Notes under the pieces: generated by a model
Databases searched by the model: none
What the model was told of the DNA's origin: nothing
Seen by the model: the letters and a program-made list of their open reading frames with translations, nothing else
Made by a program: the position numbers and the translations under genes
Part shown: positions 41,762 to 48,897 of the stretch, one piece after another
Numbering within the stretch: the first letter of the stretch is position 1
Layout of the letters: every line of letters begins with the position of its first letter
NCBI RefSeq assembly: GCF_017086405.1
Contig: NZ_CP070973.1
Location: forward strand, 4,000,739 to 4,064,738
Reading direction: 5' to 3'
Source: Mycobacterium gordonae
GTDB taxonomy: Bacteria > Actinomycetota > Actinomycetes > Mycobacteriales > Mycobacteriaceae
DNA: 64,000 nt

Positions 41762-42838
41762 TCACGATATTCGGTGTCCGTCGGTGGTGAAGAAATGCAG
41801 GTGTCCGGGTTGCGGATGCAGGTACACCCGACTGCCCTTGCACGGCGGGTCCTGGCCGTCGGTCCGGGCGATGATGGGCTTGCTGATCACCGTGTCGGCC
41901 CCGGTGATGCGGCCGTACAGGTAGGCGTCCGCGCCCAACTCTTCGACCACGTCCACTTCCATCTCGACACCGACACCGACACTGCCCAGCTCGAAATGTT
42001 CGGGTCGGACGCCGACGACGATTTCCGAAGCGGTCCCGGCGATCTCGCGCGGCAGCGGGATTTCCCAGTCACCCAGCGAGACAGCCGATCCAACTACTGG
42101 GAGAGTGAACAGATTCATCGCCGGCGAACCGATGAAACCCGCGACGAACACGTTGTCCGGTTTGCGGTAGAGCTCACGGGGCGCCGCGCATTGTTGCAGC
42201 ACCCCGTCCCGCAACACCGCGACGCGGTCGCCCATGGTCATGGCTTCGACCTGATCGTGGGTGACATACACCGTGGTGGTGCCGAGTTGGCGCTGTAGGG
42301 CAGCGATCTGGTTGCGGGTCTGCACGCGCAGTTTGGCATCCAGGTTCGACAGGGGTTCGTCCATCAGGAACACCTGCGGACGGCGCACGATTGCCCGTCC
42401 CATCGCCACCCGCTGGCGCTGCCCACCGGAGAGATCTTTCGGCTTGCGTTCCAGGTACGGCTCCAGATCAAGCATGCGCGCCGCCGCCAACACCCGTTCG
42501 CGGATCTCGGTTTTCGGCGTTTTGGCCACCTTGAGCGCGAAGCCCATGTTCTGCGCGACCGTCATATGTGGATAGAGCGCATAGTTCTGGAAGACCATCG
42601 CGACGTCGCGGTCCTTGGGATCGAGGTTCGTCACATCGCGCTCGCCGATCCGGATGCGTCCGGAGTCCAGCGTTTCCAGTCCCGCCAGCATCCGCAACGA
42701 TGTCGTCTTGCCGCATCCCGACGGCCCGACCAGGACCATGAATTCGCCGTCGCCGACGACGAGATCCAGGCTTTCCAGAGCGGCCCGATCGCTACCCGGA
42801 TAGCGCCGTGTCGCCTGCTCGAAACTCACCGAAGCCAT
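41762..42838 (-). CDS. sugar ABC transporter ATP-binding protein (MalK/UgpC-type, Rv2038c-like)
   Basis: The 358-residue protein has an ABC domain: Walker A LVGPSGCGKTTSLRMLAGLE, Q-loop VFQNYALYPHMTV, signature LSGGQRQRVAMGRAIVRRP, Walker B VFLMDEPLSNLD and the switch His VYVTHDQVEAMTMGDRV. A C-terminal TOBE regulatory domain follows (VGVRPEHFELG). It energises the importer with the two permeases and the binding protein encoded upstream. ATG at 42838 is 5 bp after the permease stop; the longer open frame upstream is antisense-like. Order and orientation match Rv2038c-Rv2041c. Confidence 0.94.
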   Translation of the reverse strand: MASVSFEQATRRYPGSDRAALESLDLVVGDGEFMVLVGPSGCGKTTSLRMLAGLETLDSGRIRIGERDVTNLDPKDRDVAMVFQNYALYPHMTVAQNMGFALKVAKTPKTEIRERVLAAARMLDLEPYLERKPKDLSGGQRQRVAMGRAIVRRPQVFLMDEPLSNLDAKLRVQTRNQIAALQRQLGTTTVYVTHDQVEAMTMGDRVAVLRDGVLQQCAAPRELYRKPDNVFVAGFIGSPAMNLFTLPVVGSAVSLGDWEIPLPREIAGTASEIVVGVRPEHFELGSVGVGVEMEVDVVEELGADAYLYGRITGADTVISKPIIARTDGQDPPCKGSRVYLHPQPGHLHFFTTDGHRIS

Positions 42839-42843
42839 TGCGG

Positions 42844-43674
42844 CTAACCACCCATCCCCGTCACGGCGATGCCGCGGACGAACGAACGCTGGGCGAGAGC
42901 GTAGATGATCACCAGCGGCAACAGGATCAGAATGGAGGTCGCCATCAGCACGGGCCAGCGGGCAACGTATTCGCCCCGTAACCGGACGAGGCCGAGGGTC
43001 AGGGTGGCCAGACTGTTGCGCTGGATCATCAACAGCGGCCACAGGAAGTCGTTCCACACGCTGACCCAGGTCAGCACGGCCAGCACCATCACCGCCGGTC
43101 TGGCGTGCGGCAGCAGAATGCGCCAGTAGATCTGCCACGGCGAGCATCCGTCGAGAATCGCTGCCTCCTCGAGATCGGTCGGCAGAGTGCGGAAGAACTG
43201 CCGCATCAGGTACGTGCCGAACGCGCTGCCGAACAAACCCGGCACGATCATAGCCCAGGGTGTGTCGACCCACCCCAGCGTCCGCATCACGATGAACTGC
43301 GGGATCACCGTCACCGTCAACGGCACCATCAAGGTGCCCAGATACAACAGGAACAGGGTGTCGCGGCCGCGAAAATTCAACCGCGCGAAGGAATATCCGG
43401 CGAGCGAGGAGAACATCACCTGGCCGCCGGTGACGCAGCCGGCGTACAGCACGGTGTTGAGGAACATCCGCCAGAACGGCATCAGGTCGAATACTGTGGA
43501 GTAGTTGGACCAGCTCGGACTGGACGGCAGCAGCCGGGCGTCGCCGATCTCGCCCTCCTTCTTCAACGATCCGGAGATCGCCCACAGAATGGGAAACAGC
43601 GCGCACCAGGCAACGACGATCAACGCCGCGTAGGACGCCGCGGCACGCAGAACGGCGCGCTTAGCTGAGACCAC
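42844..43674 (-). CDS. sugar ABC transporter permease (MalG/UgpE-type, Rv2039c-like)
   Basis: The 276-residue membrane protein has six predicted helices, beginning AASYAALIVVAWCALFPILW. It carries the EAA motif that contacts the ATPase (LPTDLEEAAILDGCSPWQIY, then ILLPHARPAV). It forms the transmembrane pathway with the companion permease. The GTG start lies inside the end of the preceding permease gene (14-bp overlap), which shows translational coupling. Length and motif are normal for the family. Confidence 0.92.
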   Translation of the reverse strand: MVSAKRAVLRAAASYAALIVVAWCALFPILWAISGSLKKEGEIGDARLLPSSPSWSNYSTVFDLMPFWRMFLNTVLYAGCVTGGQVMFSSLAGYSFARLNFRGRDTLFLLYLGTLMVPLTVTVIPQFIVMRTLGWVDTPWAMIVPGLFGSAFGTYLMRQFFRTLPTDLEEAAILDGCSPWQIYWRILLPHARPAVMVLAVLTWVSVWNDFLWPLLMIQRNSLATLTLGLVRLRGEYVARWPVLMATSILILLPLVIIYALAQRSFVRGIAVTGMGG

Positions 43675-44593
43675 GGGAGGACTCCCACGCGCGCCGGCGG
43701 GTGATACGTAGCTGCAGCACCGTGAGCACCAGCAGGATGGCGAACATCACCCACGCCAGTGCGGAAGCGTAACCGAATTCCAGGAACGAGAACGCGTGCT
43801 GGAAGAGCATGACGCCCAACACGTAGGTACCGGTCTCGGGTCCGCCGTTGGCGCCGGTAAGAACGTAGACGAGGTCGAATGCCTGAAACGCGTGGATGAT
43901 CGAGATGACCACGACGAACGACATCGCACCGCGGATCAATGGCACCGTGATGGACGCGAACTGCCGGACCTCGCCCGCACCGTCGATTCTGGCTGCCTCG
44001 TACATGTTTTCCGGAATGCCCTGCATCGCCGCCAGCAGAACCACGGTGGCGAACGGGACGCTGCGCCAGACGCTCACCATGCACAACGCCACCATGGCCC
44101 AGTGCGGTTCGACCAGCCACGGAATCGGACCGATCCCGACCCAGCCGAGCATGATGTTGAGCAACCCGTTGTCGGTGTTGAACACGAACTGCCAGACGAC
44201 CGCCATCACCACCGATGAAATTGCCAGCGGTAGGAACACGATAGTGCGAAAGATGCCGATACCCTTGACTTTTCGGTTGAGCACACCGGCGACAATGAGG
44301 CTGATGAGCACGGTCGGCAGCACGGTGCCCAGGCTGTAGATCACCGTGTTGCGCATCGCGATCAGAAACAGCGGATCCGAGGTGAACAGCTGACGGAAAT
44401 TGGCCAGACCGACAAACTTGGCCGGAGTGAACACGTCCCATTCCTGAACGCTCATATAGAGCGAGAAACCCAGCGGAAACAGCATGAAGAGCAGCACCGC
44501 GGCCAGGTTCGGTGCAACGAAAAGCCGTCCGGCCCAGGCTCGTCGGCGCCAGGGTCGGGTTCTCGCCGGGATGGGTGCGTCGACCGCGCTCAC
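43661..44593 (-). CDS. sugar ABC transporter permease (MalF/UgpA-type, Rv2040c-like)
   Basis: The 310-residue protein has a basic N-terminus, six helices (LFVAPNLAAVLLFMLFPLGF first) and the EAA loop (IPENMYEAARIDGAGEVRQF, then ITVPLIRGA). The GTG at 44593 overlaps the TGA of the binding-protein gene (GTGA), so it is chosen over longer in-frame starts. With 42844-43674 it builds the inner-membrane channel of the importer. The long reading frames antisense to this gene are not genes. Confidence 0.92.
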   Translation of the reverse strand: MSAVDAPIPARTRPWRRRAWAGRLFVAPNLAAVLLFMLFPLGFSLYMSVQEWDVFTPAKFVGLANFRQLFTSDPLFLIAMRNTVIYSLGTVLPTVLISLIVAGVLNRKVKGIGIFRTIVFLPLAISSVVMAVVWQFVFNTDNGLLNIMLGWVGIGPIPWLVEPHWAMVALCMVSVWRSVPFATVVLLAAMQGIPENMYEAARIDGAGEVRQFASITVPLIRGAMSFVVVISIIHAFQAFDLVYVLTGANGGPETGTYVLGVMLFQHAFSFLEFGYASALAWVMFAILLVLTVLQLRITRRRAWESSRGLS

Positions 44594-45912
44594 GGATTTC
44601 GCAGCACCTCGTCGACGGAATGCGACAAGCCGGACAGTGAGGTTGCCGGCCGTGCACCGCGCAGCACCGGGCCGAAGTTGCGGTCCATCAGGGCAACCAC
44701 CTTCTCCCACGCCGGTGTGATCGGCAGGCCCTCTGACACCACCGGTCCGTCAGTGAGCACCGCGAGGTTGCCGACCCTACGGTGTGAGTCGGCGAACCCG
44801 GGCGAGCCGATCGCCGACCGCAGGACGGGAACGAATAGTCGAGACTCACCGATCAGGGCCTGGCCGGCGGGGCCACTGGCGAACTTGAGGAACTCCCACG
44901 CCTGCTCCTTGCGCTTGCTGGTGGCCGCGATGGCAAGGCCCGTGACCCCGATGTTCGAGCGGGCGGTGTGCCCGCGCGGTCCCAACGGCAGCGGGGCGAC
45001 GTCGAAATCCAGGCCGTCGGCCCGATCGAACGTCTGGTAGCGCCAGTGCCCGCCCAGGGCTATCGCGGCCTTGTTCACCGAGAAGAGGTCGGCGTTGGAC
45101 ATCGACTGTTGGTCTGACGCGCCGGGCGCCACCTTGTGCTTGTTGATCAGGTCCGCGTAGAACTGCACCGCCTCGATGAACGCGTCGTCGTCGAAGTTCA
45201 GGTGGGTGGGGTCGGTCCGCGGGGACGACCACCGCACGCCGTTGTTCATTGCGAACAGGCCGGCCGAGTAGAAAGACACCCAGGCGTTGACGAATCCCCA
45301 CTGCGTGACCCGGCCCGAGCGCTCACGCTTGGTGAGAGCCTTTGCCGCATCCAGGAATTCGGTGAAACTCCAGCTCTGCTGCCAGGTGCGCGGCGGCGGG
45401 GGCACTCCGGCGGCGTCGAACAGGGCCTTGTTATAGAACAGATAGTTTCCCGACCACTGCTCCGGGAAGGCGTACTGGCCGCCTTCCGGACCGGCCGGGT
45501 AGGTGAAGGTCCGGTAGAGCGAGTCGATGCTGTCCGCCTTGAGCTGGGCAGCGAAATCGGCATCGCGCGCCAGTAGCGGGTTCAGGTCCAACAGCACACC
45601 ACGGTCAGCGAGCTCGGCATAGGTGAGTTCCCACGTCATCAGCACGTCCGGGCATTTTCCACCCGCGCAGAAAGTCGAGAGCTGCTGCATCACGCCGGGT
45701 CCCGACAGCAGCGCCCGGACCTTGATGTCGGGGTGCCGGCGCTGGAACTCGTTGACGACTCTCATCCGCGGCCGGACTTCGTCGGGATTCGCGGCGAAGA
45801 AGAAGGTCAGCGCGTCGTCGGCGTCAGAAGCGCAAGCCCCAGACCAGGGTGACAGGGCCAGCGCGCCTGCGCCCTGCAGCAGGCTGCGCCGTCCAAACGG
45901 CTTCTCGATCAT
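44590..45912 (-). CDS. extracellular sugar-binding lipoprotein (Rv2041c-like)
   Basis: The 440-residue solute-binding protein has a twin-arginine/lipoprotein signal (KPFGRRSLLQGAGALALSPW, then SGAC with the lipidated cysteine). The mature part has the family 1 binding-protein pattern, with ALTFFFAANPDEVRPRMRVV near the N-terminus and GVTGLAIAATSKRKEQAWEF later. It captures a sugar or sugar-like solute outside the membrane and delivers it to the two permeases. ATG at 45912 places the signal peptide at the N-terminus. It heads the four-gene operon. The substrate is not evident. Confidence 0.93.
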   Translation of the reverse strand: MIEKPFGRRSLLQGAGALALSPWSGACASDADDALTFFFAANPDEVRPRMRVVNEFQRRHPDIKVRALLSGPGVMQQLSTFCAGGKCPDVLMTWELTYAELADRGVLLDLNPLLARDADFAAQLKADSIDSLYRTFTYPAGPEGGQYAFPEQWSGNYLFYNKALFDAAGVPPPPRTWQQSWSFTEFLDAAKALTKRERSGRVTQWGFVNAWVSFYSAGLFAMNNGVRWSSPRTDPTHLNFDDDAFIEAVQFYADLINKHKVAPGASDQQSMSNADLFSVNKAAIALGGHWRYQTFDRADGLDFDVAPLPLGPRGHTARSNIGVTGLAIAATSKRKEQAWEFLKFASGPAGQALIGESRLFVPVLRSAIGSPGFADSHRRVGNLAVLTDGPVVSEGLPITPAWEKVVALMDRNFGPVLRGARPATSLSGLSHSVDEVLRNP

Positions 45913-46035
45913 GGTGCTCCCGGAACCGGCCCGTTGCCGCACTCCCATGGCGGTGTCTGATGTTCTTCATAGCCGACACTCCTGTGCGCTGCCTGGGATG
46001 CGCCACTATCCCGGTGAATTCTCAGGACGGCGACT

Positions 46036-46884
46036 TCAGAACGGCCTGCTGTCGCTGCTCTGACCAGCGCTATCGCGACGCATTGAGCACGCGGGAAAGT
46101 AGCGGACCGCGTCGATCTCGTTGCCGCGCCAGGCCACATCGGCGAAGACGATGCCACGCCCGTGATCGGAGGCCACCGATACCGCCACGGTGGATCCCGC
46201 GCCGATCACCTTGGCCCAGTCGGCACCGTGCAGATGCTCACCGAGTCCAGCCAGGTCCAGTGCGTCATTGTCACCCAAAGTGATTGCGGCAGCGGGCGAC
46301 AACCGCTCACGCGCGGCAGAGTCGTCGCCCCGCGCAACCGCCCGCAGAAAGCCCTCCACCAATCTCTTGTGGCGTGCGCCCACCCGGCGAAACCCGGTCA
46401 TGAAGCCGACGGCGCCCCGCGGACCCTGATTGCCCAGCAGGCCTTTGGCGAGTTGCACACCCGGCCCCAACGCCCGGGATCCGGTTCTCAGGAACTGCAC
46501 CATCATGGCTGGCAACTCCCAATAGGCGCGCAAGTGCGCAACCTTCCACTCCCCGCCTACCTCTCGCAGGTCATACCGCAGGAACGCCGGAATGAACATG
46601 GTCACCGCATCGCCCATCGCGACCTCGAGTTCAAGATCGCGAAGCACCGTGGGACCCGAAACGATATCGACATCACGGTGGAAGGTGATGCCGCGCGGCC
46701 CGATGAACGTGTCGTAGAAACGGTAGATGGCGTCGTGCCCGACGTGTGGGCTCGATCCCACGGGGTCTTCGACGCGGCCGTCGTCGGTGAACACCCGGAC
46801 CCACGCGTCACGGTCATGCACCGAAACCGCGCGCGGTGAACGCTCTACCGCGGCCAGCAGGTCGTCCCGGTGGGATGTCGTCAT
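46036..46884 (-). CDS. NTF2/SnoaL-like conserved protein (Rv2042c-like)
   Basis: The 282-residue protein contains one or two NTF2-like domains. RSPRAVSVHDRDAWVRVFTD, VEDPVGSSPHVGHDAIYRFY and VGGEWKVAHLRAYWELPAMM are in the first half. FLRAVARGDDSAARERLSPA starts a second unit of the polyketide-cyclase/SnoaL type. In M. tuberculosis Rv2042c is the neighbour of pncA and has no assigned function. Here the ATG overlaps the pncA stop (ATGA), as expected for the conserved pair. No signal peptide is seen. Confidence 0.85.
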   Translation of the reverse strand: MTTSHRDDLLAAVERSPRAVSVHDRDAWVRVFTDDGRVEDPVGSSPHVGHDAIYRFYDTFIGPRGITFHRDVDIVSGPTVLRDLELEVAMGDAVTMFIPAFLRYDLREVGGEWKVAHLRAYWELPAMMVQFLRTGSRALGPGVQLAKGLLGNQGPRGAVGFMTGFRRVGARHKRLVEGFLRAVARGDDSAARERLSPAAAITLGDNDALDLAGLGEHLHGADWAKVIGAGSTVAVSVASDHGRGIVFADVAWRGNEIDAVRYFPACSMRRDSAGQSSDSRPF

Positions 46885-47339
46885 GGGTGCTTTCCGATCA
46901 ACTCGATATTGGCGTTACGCGTCTTGTGAAGCATGTGGTCGATCGCAGCGGCCGACACACCGGCCGTCAAATCCAGCAAAACCCGGGGAACCAGGCCGGC
47001 CCGGGCCGCGTCATGTGCGGTGCGGCGCACACAATGATCCGTGGCCAGACCCGCCACGTCGACCGCGTCGACCCCTTGTTGCCGGAGCCAGTCCGATAAG
47101 GACATCCCGTTCTCGTCGACGCCCTCGAAGCCGCTGTAGCCCGCGCCGTAGGCGCCTTTGCGGAAGACGGCTTCGATGGGCTCGGTGTCGAGTTCGGACG
47201 CGAACTCCACCCCGGCGCTGCCGGGATCGCCCGCGAGATAGTCGCTGATCGACCGGGACACCGCGCGCGCGCCGGGGACGGGCAGTGCCCCACCCTCGCA
47301 GAAATCCTTCTGCACGTCGACAATTATCAACGCCCGCAC
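46881..47339 (-). CDS. pncA: nicotinamidase/pyrazinamidase PncA with internal in-frame deletion
   Basis: The 152-residue protein aligns with PncA from VRALIIVDVQKDFCEGGALP to the C-terminus, keeping catalytic Asp (IIVDVQ), Lys (VFRKGAYG) and Cys (ATDHCVRR). The segment between ISDYLA and LDTEPIEAVF is only about 13 residues, against about 48 in M. tuberculosis PncA. The missing part contains the metal ligands Asp49, His51, His57 and His71. The deletion is in frame (about 105 bp). The enzyme normally deamidates nicotinamide and activates pyrazinamide; this version is predicted inactive. The GTG start at 47339 matches the usual N-terminus. It is coupled to the Rv2042c homologue. Confidence 0.9.
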   Translation of the reverse strand: MRALIIVDVQKDFCEGGALPVPGARAVSRSISDYLAGDPGSAGVEFASELDTEPIEAVFRKGAYGAGYSGFEGVDENGMSLSDWLRQQGVDAVDVAGLATDHCVRRTAHDAARAGLVPRVLLDLTAGVSAAAIDHMLHKTRNANIELIGKHP

Positions 47340-47413
47340 GCCGTACACCCTATCGCCGAATTACCGAGGATCCGGCGGGTTTGTGTGCTGGCCGGCCGGG
47401 GAACACAGCGCCC

Positions 47414-48406
47414 ATGTTGATCCGCAGAATCGCCCGACCCATGTTGTCAGCTGTGTTTATCGGTCAGGGAGTGGACGCCCTGCTCAACCCGAAACCCGCG
47501 GCTCAGGCCGCGCAACCGACGGTGAGCGGCTTGCAGTCGCTGCCGGACTCGGTGAGCAGCAACATCCCTGCGGACGCCGAGACGTTCGCCCAGATCAACG
47601 CTGCCGTGCAGATCGGCGGTGGGGTGCTGCTGGCCGCCGGCAAGCTGCCCCGCTTGGCGTCGGCAGCGTTGGCGCTGACGGTGATCCCGGGAAACCTTGG
47701 GACACATATGTTTTGGAACGAAGCCGACCCGCAGCTCAAGGCCGACAAGCGGCGCGCATTCCTGGCCGATGTGAGCTTGCTGGGTGGGCTGCTCATCGCG
47801 TCCGCCGACACTGCGGGCAAGCCGTCATTGGGCTGGCGAGGGCGCCGTGCCGCCGAGCGACTTTCCGGCAAGGTGTCCGGCGCGCTGCCGGGGTCCTCGC
47901 ACGAGGTGCTCGACTCGGAGTTGGGTGAAAAGATCGTGCACGGGCTGCAGGCCGGTGCCGAGCGGGGCCGCGAACTGGCCAGCACTGCCGCCGAGAAGAC
48001 CGCGCCCTACGCCGAGGCCGCTCTGGAACGCGGTCGCGAGCTGGCCAGCACCGCAGCCGAACGCAGCGCCCCCTACGCCGAAGCCGCCCTGGAACGCAGC
48101 CGTGAACTGGCCACCACCGCGGCCGAGAAGAGTAGGCCCTACGCCAAGAAGGCCCGCAAGCGCAGTGAAAAGCTGGCCCACCGGGCCGCCGACCGCGGTG
48201 CCGACTACGCCGAACTCGCCCGCAAGCGGAGCGAGAAGTTGGCCGACACCGCCCGCGAGCGTGGCCTGGAACTCGCCGAAACCGCCCGTGACCGCGGCAG
48301 CCGGTTCGCCGACACGGCGGTGACCCGTGGCAACGAGTTGGCGGAGACGGCGCGCGACCGCCTCGACGACCAGCTCAGCACCACGCGCAAGCGCTGGGGA
48401 CGCTAG
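47414..48406 (+). CDS. DoxX family membrane protein with long C-terminal amphipathic repeat tail
   Basis: The 330-residue protein has an N-terminal DoxX domain (residues 1-130): PMLSAVFIGQGVDALLNPKP, INAAVQIGGGVLLAAGKLPR and LTVIPGNLGTHMFWNEADPQ. About 150 C-terminal residues form 11/22-residue repeats of the type ERGRELASTAAEKTAPYAEA, strongly helical and charged. DoxX proteins are linked to thiol/redox stress complexes in M. tuberculosis, but this tail is unusual. ATG at 47414 begins the DoxX domain; the upstream extension is not credible. It diverges from pncA and is convergent with gntK; their stop codons overlap. Confidence 0.87.
   Translation: MLIRRIARPMLSAVFIGQGVDALLNPKPAAQAAQPTVSGLQSLPDSVSSNIPADAETFAQINAAVQIGGGVLLAAGKLPRLASAALALTVIPGNLGTHMFWNEADPQLKADKRRAFLADVSLLGGLLIASADTAGKPSLGWRGRRAAERLSGKVSGALPGSSHEVLDSELGEKIVHGLQAGAERGRELASTAAEKTAPYAEAALERGRELASTAAERSAPYAEAALERSRELATTAAEKSRPYAKKARKRSEKLAHRAADRGADYAELARKRSEKLADTARERGLELAETARDRGSRFADTAVTRGNELAETARDRLDDQLSTTRKRWGR
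47960..48390 (+). repeat. 66-bp/33-bp degenerate tandem repeats inside the DoxX-family gene
   Basis: Three well-kept 66-bp units begin near 47960, 48026 and 48092, encoding ERGRELASTAAEKTAPYAEA-type blocks. They decay into 33-bp units (KRSEKLADTAR, DRGLELAETAR and similar). The unit encodes an 11-residue heptad-like amphipathic helix, reminiscent of apolipoprotein or LEA repeats. Copy number may vary between strains. Confidence 0.8.
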
Positions 48407-48897
48407 GCGGTTCTGGCCAGGAAGGCATCGATGACGGCGTTCACATCGCGGTCGTCGATGTCGATAACGCTGCCGGGTTCGTCGGCGCCGAGCGGCTCCT
48501 GTGTGTCGAGTTGCGTCTGGAGCAGAGTCGCTGGCATGAAATGACCGGGCCTGGCGGCCAGGCGGGCGGCGATGAGTTCGGGTCGACCCCGCAGCTGCAG
48601 GAACTGCGCTGACGGGCTGTAGCGGCGCAGCACGTCCCGGTATGCGCGTTTGAGCGCTGAGCAACTCAGCACTCCGTCGGGGTGCGCTGCCAGCCACTGG
48701 CCGACCGCGGCCAACCAGGGGTAACGGTCGTCGTCAGTCAGGGGTTGGCCGGAGGCCATCTTCGCGATGCTGGCGGGCGGGTGCAAATGGTCGGCGTCCT
48801 CGAAAGGCACGCGCAACCGCCGGGCCAGCGCGGCGCCGACGGTTGACTTGCCCGACCCGGACACCCCGATCACCACGACTGCGCCGCGCGAGCTCAC
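48403..48897 (-). CDS. gntK: gluconokinase
   Basis: The 164-residue kinase has P-loop VVIGVSGSGKSTVGAALARR, the substrate segment FEDADHLHPPASIAKMASGQ, PLTDDDRYPWLAAVGQWL and the LID-type VLSCSALKRAYRDVLR. These define GntK, which phosphorylates gluconate to 6-phosphogluconate. GTG at 48897 overlaps the stop of the upstream fusion gene (GTGA) and gives normal length; an in-frame ATG nine codons upstream is less likely. It is convergent with the DoxX-repeat gene. Confidence 0.92.
   Translation of the reverse strand: MSSRGAVVVIGVSGSGKSTVGAALARRLRVPFEDADHLHPPASIAKMASGQPLTDDDRYPWLAAVGQWLAAHPDGVLSCSALKRAYRDVLRRYSPSAQFLQLRGRPELIAARLAARPGHFMPATLLQTQLDTQEPLGADEPGSVIDIDDRDVNAVIDAFLARTA

Noticed and set aside
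40590..41924. 444-codon plus-strand frame over DUF3097
   Set aside because: Arg/Pro/His-rich with no family resemblance, antisense to a conserved protein.
41762..43606. 614-codon frame extending the ABC ATPase upstream
   Set aside because: The extension is Arg-rich and overlaps the permease gene; ATPase homology begins at ATG 42838.
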